Assembly (NCBI GenBank): GCA_963204745.1
Contig: CAUJHF010000041.1
Location: 1-63,903 of the forward strand
Direction: 5' to 3'
Source: Pseudomonadota bacterium
Lineage (GTDB): Bacteria > Pseudomonadota > Gammaproteobacteria > Steroidobacterales > GCA-2729495
DNA: 63,903 nucleotides
Of this stretch, positions 18,898 to 28,332 are shown piece by piece. Both the position numbers and the translations under genes were made by a program. Each line of letters begins with the position of its first letter. The stretch's first letter is position 1. The notes under the pieces are model-generated. The model saw nothing but the letters and a program-made list of their open reading frames with translations, made no database searches and was not told where the DNA came from.

Positions 18898-19643
18898 GAC
18901 CGATAACTCCGACAGGCGTCGCCAAACGCCTGAAAAATTGCCATCGACACTTCACTTTCCTGCAGGCGCCACTCGGGGTGCCACTGCACACCCAGTGCAA
19001 ATCCCGGTGCATCGGCCACGACGATGGCCTCAATCAGGCCATCCGGTGCCACCGCATCGACCAACAGTCCGTCACCGAGCCGGTCTATACCCTGGCCATG
19101 CAGGGAGTTCACCCGGGCCGAATCGCGTCCGGTGATCTGCGCCAGCAACCCGCCGGCTGTAAATCGCACTTCATGGGCAGGTGCATACTGGACTTCCACG
19201 GGTTCAGCCTTGTCCTCGCGATGCCTGCCGAGGCCAGGCAGGGCGTGCACCTCCTGATGGAGGCTGCCGCCAAAGGCCACGTTCAGTTCCTGGAAGCCGC
19301 GGCAAATGGCCAGCAGCGGGAGCCCGGCGCGAATCGCAGCGGGGATCAAAGCGAAGGCGAGCAAGTCACGCTCCGCATCATGCATCGTCCCTTCGCCGCT
19401 CGCTGCACCGCCATAGTGACGGGGTTCCACGTTGGATGGTGAACCGGTCAGCAGCAGCCCGTCGAGCGCGTCCAGAATACCAGGCGAGTCAAAACCGGCA
19501 CCAAGACACGGTATGCCCAGCGGCAACCCCCCCGAACCAGTCACGACGGCGCGCAGATACTTCTCCCCCTGCACCTGGAAGGCATGGTGCCCGAGGGTGC
19601 GGCGGTCCGAGATTACGCCAATGATGGGCTGGGTACGGCGCAT
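18894..19643 (-). CDS. puuD: Gamma-glutamyl-GABA hydrolase (class I amidotransferase)
   Basis: 249-residue hydrolase that releases GABA from gamma-glutamyl-GABA. The nucleophile elbow is LLAICRGFQELNVAFGGSLHQE with catalytic Cys, and the His-Glu pair is in GVQWHPEWR. The N-terminus PIIGVISDRR and GLLLTGSPSNVEPRHYGG are typical of PuuD/peptidase C26. The open frame extends upstream to 20669 through the divergent MFS gene; ATG 19643 is the true start by homology. It leads the puuD-puuA-spuC-puuB operon. Confidence 0.92.
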   Translation of the reverse strand: MRRTQPIIGVISDRRTLGHHAFQVQGEKYLRAVVTGSGGLPLGIPCLGAGFDSPGILDALDGLLLTGSPSNVEPRHYGGAASGEGTMHDAERDLLAFALIPAAIRAGLPLLAICRGFQELNVAFGGSLHQEVHALPGLGRHREDKAEPVEVQYAPAHEVRFTAGGLLAQITGRDSARVNSLHGQGIDRLGDGLLVDAVAPDGLIEAIVVADAPGFALGVQWHPEWRLQESEVSMAIFQAFGDACRSYRS

Positions 19644-19759
19644 GCATGGGCTACGGTGCCAGAGCCGTCGACCGGCCGCCAGAGGCAGCCTGCCGATTGC
19701 TGCTCGGAGACCGTTGAATCGGGGCCCCAGGTTGACTGGAAACGCTGGTCCGGCCAGAG

Positions 19760-19793
19760 TGCGCAGCTGCATCCCCCCGGGTGCGCAGCTGCA
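19760..19793. promoter_or_regulatory. Duplicated TGCGCAGCTGCA element between divergent puuD and MFS genes
   Basis: TGCGCAGCTGCA occurs at 19760-19771 and again at 19782-19793, exactly 22 bp apart (about two helical turns). Each copy contains the palindrome GCAGCTGC. The pair is 117 bp upstream of puuD and 58 bp upstream of the MFS start, in the 207-bp divergent intergenic region. The spacing suits cooperative binding by a dimeric regulator of both transcripts. No regulator gene is adjacent, so this is a candidate only. Confidence 0.4.
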
Positions 19794-19850
19794 CAGGAAG
19801 AGCACGGCGGCACTGGGCCAGGCCGTGCAGGCATGTAAAAGGATTTCAGC

Positions 19851-21215
19851 TTGAGCCAGCCGCCCCCGCCCGCATCTGCTGGCAGATTTCGCCTCGGCCC
19901 CATCGAATTTGCACGGGGCATCACCGGCCTGAATGCATCCACCTATCTGTACGTCAGTTTCATCGTCATGCCGATCGTGAGCTTTCTCAGCTTCACGCAA
20001 CCCTATGTACTGAACGAGATCGTCGGTATCCCGCTGGAAGAGCAGGGCCGGCTGACCGGATTCCTGTCCACGATGCAGGAGATCGTCGCGCTCTGCCTGA
20101 TCGGCTTTGTCAGCGGCCTGTCGGACCGCTTCGGCCGGAGGCCAATCTATGCGACGGGCGCGTTCATCGCGGGCATCGGCTTCGGCCTCTACGGGTTCGC
20201 GACCAGTGAGCAGGACCTGTACATGTACCGCTTCGTCTACGCCATCGGCGTTACCGCTGTCGGCGCGATGATTGCCGTCACTGCCGCCGATTACCCGGCG
20301 GAAACTTCGCGCGGCAAGCTGTCGGGCGCAACCGGCCTGCTGAACGGACTCGGCGTCGGGCTCGCAATCCTGCTGGGCTCGAAGATACCGGCCGTCCTCA
20401 AGGACAATGGCTTCGACGGTGCAGATGCAGGGCGCTACATGCTGCTCACGGTGGCCGCGATCTGCATTGTCACTGCCATCATCATGCAACTGGGCCTGAA
20501 AGGCGGCACGCCTACCGGCAAACGCAGCAAGGTCGGCCTGATAAAGACCCTGCAGATCGGGCTGCGCGAGGGCCGGCTGAATCCACGCCTGATCATCTGT
20601 TACGCGGGCTCCGGCGTAGGCCGTGCTGACCTGACACTGGTGGTCACGTTTGTCTCTTTGTGGCTGCAACAGCTTGGCCGTGACGAAGGCATGAGCGGTG
20701 CGGAAGCGCTGAAAAGTGCCGGCATCATGCTGGCCATCATCCAGGGCTCATCGCTCCTCTCTGCGCCGTTCATCGGCATCTCGATCGACCGCTTTCACCG
20801 CCTGACCAGCGTGATGGTTGCCCTGCTTGTTGCAGGCCTGGGCTACACGCTGCTCGGCATGCAAACACAGCCATTTACACCACTGGGCTATATGGCCTGT
20901 TCGCTGGTCGGCATCGGACAGATGGGCGTGATACTCACCGTCACCGCTTTGCTTGGCCAGGAAACGCCCATCGATGTGCGCGGGTCGGTGATCGGCTTTG
21001 CGGGCCTGTGCGGTGCGGCCGGCATCCTGTTTACAAGCCTTGCCGGCGGTTACCTGTTCGATCACTGGATGATTTCCGGTCCGATCATTCTCACCGGCGT
21101 GGCCAATTTGCTGATCGGTATCGGCGCCTTCGTGGTCTGGAACCGGGCCGGACGACCGATACGCTTTGACCCCGCTGAAGCAAAGTCCCTGGAGCCGGCA
21201 GGCTTCGGACACTAA
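19851..21215 (+). CDS. MFS transporter, substrate unknown
   Basis: 454-residue protein with about twelve hydrophobic segments and the MFS loop motif between helices 2 and 3 (GLSDRFGRRPIYATGAF). A second related loop is GISIDRFHRLTSVM. It begins with TTG at 19851, with AAAAGGA about 8 nt upstream. It is divergent from the polyamine operon, so export or import of a polyamine-related or other amine compound is possible, but the family does not tell the substrate. Confidence 0.85.
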   Translation: MSQPPPPASAGRFRLGPIEFARGITGLNASTYLYVSFIVMPIVSFLSFTQPYVLNEIVGIPLEEQGRLTGFLSTMQEIVALCLIGFVSGLSDRFGRRPIYATGAFIAGIGFGLYGFATSEQDLYMYRFVYAIGVTAVGAMIAVTAADYPAETSRGKLSGATGLLNGLGVGLAILLGSKIPAVLKDNGFDGADAGRYMLLTVAAICIVTAIIMQLGLKGGTPTGKRSKVGLIKTLQIGLREGRLNPRLIICYAGSGVGRADLTLVVTFVSLWLQQLGRDEGMSGAEALKSAGIMLAIIQGSSLLSAPFIGISIDRFHRLTSVMVALLVAGLGYTLLGMQTQPFTPLGYMACSLVGIGQMGVILTVTALLGQETPIDVRGSVIGFAGLCGAAGILFTSLAGGYLFDHWMISGPIILTGVANLLIGIGAFVVWNRAGRPIRFDPAEAKSLEPAGFGH

Positions 21216-21228
21216 GAAGATACAGCGG

Positions 21229-22128
21229 ATGTTCCTGTTCGCCTGGATCGCCCGCCACTGGCGCGGTGAATTGCGCCTCAGCATCAGCTGGTGGATAAAT
21301 TGCGTGGCACTCACGCTGTTGCTGTTCTGGCTGGTTCCGTGGATCGCGCACACGAGCGGCATAAGCAGCGGCGACTCTGCCGCCAGCTATACCGCAATAC
21401 TCGGTCTCGTGATCCTGCAAACCGCACTGATCCCGCTCTGGCAGATGGTCGGACTCTGGCAGGCAACCGACCGCACCCTGCGCACCACCGACAGGGTTCT
21501 CACCGCACGGCTCACCCAGGTCGTCGCAGTACTGTTCACGCTGCTGATCGCGACACGCGGGCTGGTCGCCGGCGCCGAGCAGGTCCTGGCCGCGCGCGTT
21601 GCCTGGGCGCTTGGCCCCTATGAATACCAGGTCGCCTTGCTGCCAGGTGCCCGCGAAATAGAGGTGAACGGCGGGCTCGGGTTTGGCGTAAGCAAAGCGG
21701 TTGCCGGATTGCTGGCCAGCAACCCGGATGTACGGCGTATCCGCCTGAACAGCGGCGGAGGTGCGCTGTCAGAAGGTGTACGTCTGCGCGACCTCATCAT
21801 CGCGCACGGACTCGATACCTATACCAGCCGCGAATGTTCCAGCGCCTGCATCTCGGCCTTCATCGGCGGACGCTTCCGCTACCTCAAACGCGGCGCCCGG
21901 ATGGGCTTTCACCTGCCACGCAATTGGGAACCCCTGTCGACGGGTCCGCTATCCGGTCCCTATGCGACGGAACTCGGATACTTTGAGCAACGTGGGGTAC
22001 CGGACTGGTTTCTGGCCAACTGGATCCGTTCCGGCCAGAAGTTCTGGTTCCCGACCGAGTTTCAGTTGCAGCGCGCCGGGATCGTCAGTTTTCTGCGCGG
22101 CGCACCGCCGAATCGGGGCGCCCGATAG
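21229..22128 (+). CDS. Membrane-anchored ClpP/crotonase-fold protein (COG3904-like)
   Basis: 299 residues from ATG 21229. The N-terminal third has about three membrane segments (WINCVALTLLLFWLVPWI, AILGLVILQTALIPLWQMV, VVAVLFTLLIATRG). The C-terminal half resembles ClpP-like proteins of the COG3904 type: NSGGGALSEGVRLRDLIIAHGLDTYTSRECSSACISAFIGGRFRYLKRGARMGFHLP. A Ser in the SSAC segment and the His of GFHLP could be a catalytic pair. It is probably an envelope protease-like protein, but activity is unproven. Confidence 0.65.
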   Translation: MFLFAWIARHWRGELRLSISWWINCVALTLLLFWLVPWIAHTSGISSGDSAASYTAILGLVILQTALIPLWQMVGLWQATDRTLRTTDRVLTARLTQVVAVLFTLLIATRGLVAGAEQVLAARVAWALGPYEYQVALLPGAREIEVNGGLGFGVSKAVAGLLASNPDVRRIRLNSGGGALSEGVRLRDLIIAHGLDTYTSRECSSACISAFIGGRFRYLKRGARMGFHLPRNWEPLSTGPLSGPYATELGYFEQRGVPDWFLANWIRSGQKFWFPTEFQLQRAGIVSFLRGAPPNRGAR

Positions 22129-22215
22129 ACTGCACTGCAAAACAAGCGGCCCGCCACTGCAAGCAGGTTCCCGGCTGCGCAGAACACCGGATTTCCGGAT
22201 TTGTTAATTGCTTTA

Positions 22216-22237
22216 GTCGTCATGTTATTATATCAAC
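22216..22237. promoter_or_regulatory. GntR-type operator, site A (receptor gene)
   Basis: GTCGTCAT-GTTATT-ATATCAAC matches the shared palindrome GTYGTCAT-N6-ATGACRAC with two differences, both in the right half. It is 86 bp upstream of the receptor ORF start. A possible -35 TTGTTA (22201-22206) places the -10 region inside the site, so binding there should affect transcription. The 25-bp stretch from 22216 aligns with site C at 39113, including the trailing ATG. Confidence 0.65.
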
Positions 22238-22323
22238 ATGCGGCCTTGTCCCTTGTGACAAGTCGTGGGGGTAATCCGGGCGACACCGGAATCAGCTGCA
22301 AAAATACAGGGGGATTGTTGTCC

Positions 22324-25300
22324 ATGAAGAGCGCAATACGCCGCGCAGCCATCATCGAACTGCTGATGGCTGGCTGCCTTATCACCGCAGCCCCATCGAT
22401 CGCTGCCACTACGACGACACCGGTGGCCGGCAATCTCGGTCCGACCGAGCAGGCCTGCCTGCAGTTGCTCACGACTACGGTCAGTCTTGGCGAAAACTGC
22501 ATGTACGACAGCGGCCCGAGCAGCTACCCGAGCGCCCCGGGCAGTGGCGAGATCACCGGCCCCTACAGCCAGATCTACTACTACGACTACAACCAGACCC
22601 CGGCAGCCTTCTCCACAACTTACGTCCCCACACACGACAGCGGCCAGATCCGCCAGGTGATCAGCGGAACGCTGACCATTGATGACAATGACACGCCTGC
22701 CGGGACGGATGACCGTATCAGCTTCACCCTGACGCTTGGCTCGCCGCTCGGCGGCGATGTTGTTCGCTACACCGGCGACAAAGTCGTGGACAAGTACACA
22801 AGCATGACCCAGGTGCTTGCGCCCAATGCGGTTAGCAGCGCCACCGCCAATGCCTTCGGCGGCTATGACTACGTCATCGGCTCCGAGGGCTTCCCCACCC
22901 TGCTCACTTTCAACAGCCCCACTGAACCGGAAGCCGTGCCCTGCGCCGGACAGCTGTTCGGCTCGATGGATTGCCGGGCTTCATTCAGCGGTGCCGTCAG
23001 CGATCCGGATCGCTGGTCCGGAACCACAACTGCCGGTATCGGCTCCCTCGAAAGCAATACTGGCGCGCGGACCACCGGTACCCTGGTGAATCTCGCCTGC
23101 GTGGATACCGGCGGCAACAACGACTGTCATGACAGCGTGGTGTCGTTTGCGCCGCGGTTGATTCCGCCCAACCAGGCACCCGGCGCCGGCAATGTCACCG
23201 CCGAGGATGTGGGCTGGGACCAGCTGCTCCTCAAGGTATCCACCAATGCATCGGGGCAGGTGGTCACGGTCGCCGGCTTTGATGTACAGGAATACCAGAC
23301 CTTTGGTCCGCCCGTGGCCTGCGGCAGTGACCCCGGTGCAACCATCAGCTGCAACAGCTGGACCAGCGGATATTTCAGCGGCATCGGTATCGTGGCGAAT
23401 GATGACGGACCGGTGAATGCGCCGCCAGGCACTGCCGTCAGCGTCGACGTGCTGGCCAACGACACCGGCTTCAATGATCCCGTGACCGTGACCATCACTA
23501 CGCCGCCCGCACAGGGTACCGCGACCATCCTGGTCAATGGAGCTCCCGGCAGCCAGGGCAACCAGGCCAATATTGCAATTACCTATACGGCAGACGTCGG
23601 TGCCAGCGGCAACGACAGCTTTGTGTATGCCGTGACTGATGGCGTAAACAGCGATACGGCCACCGTGTCACTGGCGATCAATGTGTCTGCACTGACACCG
23701 GTGGCGATGGCTGGCGCCATCACCATCAACACGCGGGCCACTGCACCGCTGGACCTGACCGGCACATTTGTCGCGCCCGGAACCGGTGGCAGCCTCGGTA
23801 ATTTTCCTGCGACCGTCAGTATTACGGCAGCGGCCCAGCATGCTGCGGTCACGGTCTCCGGCACGACCATCAGCTACCGGATTACGGACGCCGCCTTCTT
23901 CACCGGCGTCGACACCTTCAGCTACACGATCACTGATAACGACGGCGAGACTGACTCGGCTGAGGTCACGGTGACGATCGATGACTGGCAACCGGCGATC
24001 ACGATCTGGGCCATCTCGGCCGACCAGGACCATGCCTCCGCGGCGTACGCCATCGGGCAGTTCGTACAACTGGGGAACGGTGCGGCGAGTCAACATGAAG
24101 TTACTGTCAGCACGCAGGCTGTGCACGGTACCTGTACTGTCAGCCCCGCCAACGTGACTGGCAGGCTCGTGTATGTCCCGGCAGACGGATACAGCGGCAG
24201 CGACAGTTGCCAGGTAACCGTGCGCGATGGCGACCTTGATCCGGCCATCGGCACCGTCGACATCACCGTCAACCCGCTGGTCACTGTGACCGGAAGTGTT
24301 GGCGGAGCCGGCGCCATGGATCTGTGGGGCCTGTTGCTGCTGGCGGCAGCCATGCTGCGACGAGCACTCTGCACCATGAGCGCATCCAAACGCAGGGTCG
24401 GTCGCAGCATCTTGCGCACCAGCGTTGGCGGAGCGGCGCTCGCGATCCTGGCGCTCGGCAATACCCCGGTGCAGGCCCAGGACACTGCCGGTAACGGTCT
24501 TGCGATCCAGGAAATCGTCGTCACGAGCCGCAAGGTCGAGGAAAACCTGAAAGAAGTTCCCCTCGCCATCACGACCTTCGACGAAGCCGGCATTGCAGCG
24601 GCGGGCATTAACAATCTCACCGATCTGGCCGAACAGACCCCCGGACTGTCATTCTTTAATGCCTTCGGCGAAACCCTGCCGACGCCGGTGATTCGCGGCG
24701 TCGTTCCTACAGATATTTTCGGCGAGAACAACGCTGCCATATTTGTCGATGGCGTCTACGTCTCGGGCCGCGAGGGCCTGAACTTCAGCCAGATCGATAT
24801 TGCCCGTATTGAGGTCGTCAAGGGCCCGCAGAGCGCCTTGTACGGCCGCAATGCCTTCAGCGGTGCCATCAACTATGTGACGAAACGCCCCGGCGACGTC
24901 TTCGAGGGCAAGGCCACCATCGAAGCCGGCAATGACGGCAAGATGAAAGGATTGCTCAGCATGTCCGGGCCGCTGCTCGGCCCGACACTGCTCGGCCGCG
25001 CCTCCGTCCTGTACGACGAGTGGGACGGCTCCTACGACAATTCCCTGTCGGATATCGACATCGGCGGCTACCGCTACCGCAGCCTGCAGAGCAGCCTGCT
25101 CTGGCTGCCGACCGACGATCTCGAGGTGGCGCTGAGCTACTACAAGTCCAACGACGACCTCGACGGTTCCCCAACCGTCAGCCTGCCGGCCAACTGTGAA
25201 GACAAGGTCGAAGCGCCGGCAGACACCACTGATTATCCGGTCCAGGCCGGCGTCAGATTCCTCAATTACTGCGGCAAGATTCCGGAAATCGAATCCATCC

Positions 25301-27225
25301 CCGGACTCAATGGCAGTGATGCCATTCCCAGACCCGCCGGGGCCACCGGTGAAGAGCGGAAACTGGACCGGTTCAACGTGAAGGTCGACTGGGATCTTTA
25401 CGAGCGCGGAACCCTGTCCTCGCTGACGGGATACTCCGTTACCAAGGAGCATGCCCGACATGATTTCGCCCGTGGACTGGGCGACAGCCAGTCGTTCCTG
25501 TACTGCTCCCCTGCCGTGCAGGAAGGCGCGAGGGTTCCGAATTCATGCACTGACAACGGTGTGCCCACCCCGGCGAACCTCCGCTTTTTCTCCGGCCTGG
25601 TCGACCTGGAGCCTGGCTCGAAATCCGAGGAGCTCAGTCAGGAACTGCGCTTCACCAGCCCGTCCGACCAGCGCTTGCGCTATACCGGCGGTGCCTACTG
25701 GTACCAGGTCAAGCTGGAAGAACACGATGGCAAAAACGTCGCCACGGTGCCGCCACCAAACTGGCCGTCAGGGGTGCCAGCCATTGGTTTGCCGCCGTTC
25801 GACCCGGGCGCGCCCGATCTGGCCATCGGCACAGCCATCTTCTACAACATGTTCGCCGACGACCCGTTCACGGCCGGCTACAACCCGGATGGCGGTCTCG
25901 ATCCGCTCCGTCGTGTAACCGAAGACCGGGAAACGGAGGGCTGGGCCCTGTTCACCGGTCTGGATTACGACCTGACTGATCGGCTGACCGCCCGCGGTGA
26001 GCTGCGGCTCTCCCAGGAAACACGGGATATCCGCATCAACGCGTACGCGCTCTGCTCTCCCAGGGGCTATGCGGTACCGGATCCCGACAATCCGACTGTC
26101 CTGATTGCCAACCCCTGCGGCGACGACCTGTTTGACACCAGGGTGGTCGAATCACTGAGTACCTGTGCCCCCGGAGCCACGCCGGCGAACGACGACAGCG
26201 ATCTCATCTGCAGCCCGACCGGCAACAGCCGCTTCGAAATGTGGACCGGACGGGTGGGGCTGAACTTCCAGGCCACCGATGACTGGATGGTCTATGGATC
26301 AATCGCCTACGGTGAAAAGCCGGGCGGCCTGCTGCTGCTGACACCCAAACTGGCTGTTGCGGGCAGCGCCCTCATCGTCAACACCTATGAGCCCGAGACG
26401 ATGACGGCCTACGAGATTGGTGCCAAGGGTTATTTGTTCGACCGGCGCCTCAGCCTGGACGTTTCCGTATACCTGAATGACTGGCGACAGATCGTGCTGC
26501 GGCAGTTGATCGACCGGGACCCGGCCTCCGGGGAGCGCCTGGAGCAAACGGTCGGTGTCAACGTCAATGCCGGTGATGCCACGGTCCTCGGTGCAGAGGT
26601 CTCGGCCGCGTTCAATGTTACGGAGTTTCTTACCGCAACAGCGACTCTCGGCTGGGTGGATGCCGAACTGGATAATGCCCGGCAGGATACCTACGCGCAG
26701 TTCCCCACCTTCCGGGCCGACTGCGGTACACCACCGGCAACTGCCGACGAGCGCAAGGCGTGGTTCGAGGACTGCAACAGCCGCTCCGGTGACGTTTCCG
26801 GGAATACCCTGCTGCGCCAGCCGGAGTGGATGAGCAGCGCATCCTTGAGCTACGACCGGCCACTGACGGGTGAGTGGAACTGGTACACACGCGGCGACAT
26901 CAGCTATCAGAGCGATGTATATACGGGCAATGACAACCAGAACTGGCTACCGGCCCACAGCTACGTGAACGCCAAGCTGGGCCTGAAGTCAGACCGGTAT
27001 ACCGTGGAGCTCTGGGCCCGCAACCTGTTCGATGATGGTCACCCCACTGCCGCTTTCCGTGATATCTATCTCGCCAATACGGACAACCAGTACGCCCCGT
27101 ACGTCGATCAGGGACCGCGGCCAAACTTTGACGACTTCGTGCCGTTCCGCTTCTCGGTAACCTACCCGCGCGAACGCACCTACGGCATCAGCGCCACGGT
27201 ACGTTTCGGCGAGAATTACCAGTAG
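22324..27225 (+). CDS. Giant fusion: Ig-like surface protein with sorting tail joined to TonB-dependent receptor
   Basis: A single open frame of 1633 residues from ATG 22324 (AGGGGG upstream). Residues 1-28 are a signal peptide. Residues about 30-655 are an exported region with Ig/cadherin-like repeats (VDVLANDTGFNDPVTVTI, DSFVYAVTDGVNSDTATVSL, DTFSYTITDNDGETDSAEVTV). Residues 658-680 (GGAGAMDLWGLLLLAAAMLRR) look like a GlyGly-CTERM sorting tail, which normally ends a protein. A second signal peptide starts at Met685 (ATG 24376), followed by a TonB box (IQEIVVTSRK), a plug domain and a 22-strand-type barrel. Two proteins thus share one frame without a stop. The receptor alone would be 949 residues (24376-27225). 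It is preceded by operator site A. The ligand is unknown. Confidence 0.85.
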   Translation: MKSAIRRAAIIELLMAGCLITAAPSIAATTTTPVAGNLGPTEQACLQLLTTTVSLGENCMYDSGPSSYPSAPGSGEITGPYSQIYYYDYNQTPAAFSTTYVPTHDSGQIRQVISGTLTIDDNDTPAGTDDRISFTLTLGSPLGGDVVRYTGDKVVDKYTSMTQVLAPNAVSSATANAFGGYDYVIGSEGFPTLLTFNSPTEPEAVPCAGQLFGSMDCRASFSGAVSDPDRWSGTTTAGIGSLESNTGARTTGTLVNLACVDTGGNNDCHDSVVSFAPRLIPPNQAPGAGNVTAEDVGWDQLLLKVSTNASGQVVTVAGFDVQEYQTFGPPVACGSDPGATISCNSWTSGYFSGIGIVANDDGPVNAPPGTAVSVDVLANDTGFNDPVTVTITTPPAQGTATILVNGAPGSQGNQANIAITYTADVGASGNDSFVYAVTDGVNSDTATVSLAINVSALTPVAMAGAITINTRATAPLDLTGTFVAPGTGGSLGNFPATVSITAAAQHAAVTVSGTTISYRITDAAFFTGVDTFSYTITDNDGETDSAEVTVTIDDWQPAITIWAISADQDHASAAYAIGQFVQLGNGAASQHEVTVSTQAVHGTCTVSPANVTGRLVYVPADGYSGSDSCQVTVRDGDLDPAIGTVDITVNPLVTVTGSVGGAGAMDLWGLLLLAAAMLRRALCTMSASKRRVGRSILRTSVGGAALAILALGNTPVQAQDTAGNGLAIQEIVVTSRKVEENLKEVPLAITTFDEAGIAAAGINNLTDLAEQTPGLSFFNAFGETLPTPVIRGVVPTDIFGENNAAIFVDGVYVSGREGLNFSQIDIARIEVVKGPQSALYGRNAFSGAINYVTKRPGDVFEGKATIEAGNDGKMKGLLSMSGPLLGPTLLGRASVLYDEWDGSYDNSLSDIDIGGYRYRSLQSSLLWLPTDDLEVALSYYKSNDDLDGSPTVSLPANCEDKVEAPADTTDYPVQAGVRFLNYCGKIPEIESIPGLNGSDAIPRPAGATGEERKLDRFNVKVDWDLYERGTLSSLTGYSVTKEHARHDFARGLGDSQSFLYCSPAVQEGARVPNSCTDNGVPTPANLRFFSGLVDLEPGSKSEELSQELRFTSPSDQRLRYTGGAYWYQVKLEEHDGKNVATVPPPNWPSGVPAIGLPPFDPGAPDLAIGTAIFYNMFADDPFTAGYNPDGGLDPLRRVTEDRETEGWALFTGLDYDLTDRLTARGELRLSQETRDIRINAYALCSPRGYAVPDPDNPTVLIANPCGDDLFDTRVVESLSTCAPGATPANDDSDLICSPTGNSRFEMWTGRVGLNFQATDDWMVYGSIAYGEKPGGLLLLTPKLAVAGSALIVNTYEPETMTAYEIGAKGYLFDRRLSLDVSVYLNDWRQIVLRQLIDRDPASGERLEQTVGVNVNAGDATVLGAEVSAAFNVTEFLTATATLGWVDAELDNARQDTYAQFPTFRADCGTPPATADERKAWFEDCNSRSGDVSGNTLLRQPEWMSSASLSYDRPLTGEWNWYTRGDISYQSDVYTGNDNQNWLPAHSYVNAKLGLKSDRYTVELWARNLFDDGHPTAAFRDIYLANTDNQYAPYVDQGPRPNFDDFVPFRFSVTYPRERTYGISATVRFGENYQ

Positions 27226-27240
27226 GTCCGCCCGACAAGG

Positions 27241-27275
27241 CAAGGCGGACGCAGTTCGCAACTGCGTCCGCCTTG
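27241..27275. terminator. Perfect 16-bp hairpin between convergent genes
   Basis: CAAGGCGGACGCAGTT (27241-27256) pairs perfectly with AACTGCGTCCGCCTTG (27260-27275) across a 3-nt loop. It lies between the receptor gene and the convergent chelatase-like gene, so it probably terminates both transcripts. Confidence 0.8.
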
Positions 27276-27325
27276 TCGCTTCGGGATAGCGTGAGCCCTC
27301 GGAGCGGGCTCCGTTGGCGGGGGCT

Positions 27326-28282
27326 TCAGGTGCCGGCGTTGATGGCTGCCAGTCGACCGGACGACATGCTTTCCCTGATCGTATCCACCACCCAGTTGTT
27401 CAGGTTTTCGTCAGGCAGAATGGCCTCAGGCTCATTGTAGAGTACGTCCTGCGGACGATCCGATTGCTTGATGCCGCCACCGATAACGTCTGTCTGGAAC
27501 TTCTTGTCGTACGCCACGTAGACAGAGATCACGATGTCTTTCTTTTTCTCGGCCAACATCTGGTTGACCGCCTTTCGCGTCGGATCGCTCGAGTAGTTGA
27601 CCAGGTGTCCGCTCCATGCGTAATTGATGGCACCGATACCGACATTCTCTTGCAGGTGCTTGCCGATTTCGCTCATCAGCGCCTCCCACTGCTGGTTGAA
27701 CTTGTCGTCGCCGTAGGCGGCAAGTGTGACGCCGTACTTGCTGCCGTCGTCATCCTTCAGAAGCGCCTTGGTACGACGCAGGATATTGGCCTTCAGGAAC
27801 TCGGTGGAGTCGATAGTCTCCAGCAAGGTCACCCGCGCCCTGGGACGGTAGACCGGCACGCCGTCCTTCGGAAGTGCTTCGAGCGCTTTTGGATCGTTCT
27901 TGAGACCAACCAGGTTCGGGATATCCGAGTTGGTGTGCCCGCCGACAGTCAGAAAGAGCGGCAGTACGATAACCTCGTCGAAACCCTCGTCGTCGAATGC
28001 CTTCATCTGCGCTGCGACTGATGGTTCGTTGTACTCGTTGTACGCAGTACGAACGGCTTTGACGTTGGGTAACGCAAGCAGCCGGTCGTCGACTGCTTTT
28101 TCAACATCTATCAGCATGTCCCGCCAGGCTTTCTGCCGGGAGCCATGATTTACCAGCAGAACGCCGATCTTGTGCTGGCTCTCGCTCGCCGCCGCAGGTG
28201 ACTGTTCCGCCTTTTGCTGACACGCTGCAAGGATCAGGGTCGCTGATACGGCACTGATCACTAGCATGAGGGACCTGAACAT
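27326..28282 (-). CDS. CbiX-like chelatase lipoprotein 1
   Basis: 318 residues from ATG 28282 (AAGGAG upstream). The signal peptide ends in lipobox LAAC, with lipidated Cys21. Two CbiX-like halves follow. The first has VNHGSR (His46), EYNEPSVAAQMKAF and PLFLTVGGHTNSD (His116), so both metal-binding histidines of class II chelatases are present. The second half (TLAAYGDDKFNQQWEALM) lacks the HGSR motif. CbiX and CbiK insert cobalt or nickel into sirohydrochlorin in the cytoplasm; here the protein is exported, so metal handling or removal in the periplasm is inferred. It is the last gene of a three-gene operon under site B. Confidence 0.8.
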   Translation of the reverse strand: MFRSLMLVISAVSATLILAACQQKAEQSPAAASESQHKIGVLLVNHGSRQKAWRDMLIDVEKAVDDRLLALPNVKAVRTAYNEYNEPSVAAQMKAFDDEGFDEVIVLPLFLTVGGHTNSDIPNLVGLKNDPKALEALPKDGVPVYRPRARVTLLETIDSTEFLKANILRRTKALLKDDDGSKYGVTLAAYGDDKFNQQWEALMSEIGKHLQENVGIGAINYAWSGHLVNYSSDPTRKAVNQMLAEKKKDIVISVYVAYDKKFQTDVIGGGIKQSDRPQDVLYNEPEAILPDENLNNWVVDTIRESMSSGRLAAINAGT

Positions 28283-28332
28283 CTGATTCTCCTTGGGTAG
28301 TTGGGCTTCTGCATCAATCGGCACGACGCTTG

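Noticed and set aside
19644-20669. N-terminal extension of puuD to 591 codons
   Set aside because: The extra part lies opposite the MFS gene and is unrelated to the amidotransferase fold; ATG 19643 gives the family length.
18894-21215. PuuR-type regulation of the polyamine operon
   Set aside because: I saw no PuuR gene and no clear PuuR-like site; only the repeated TGCGCAGCTGCA is reported.
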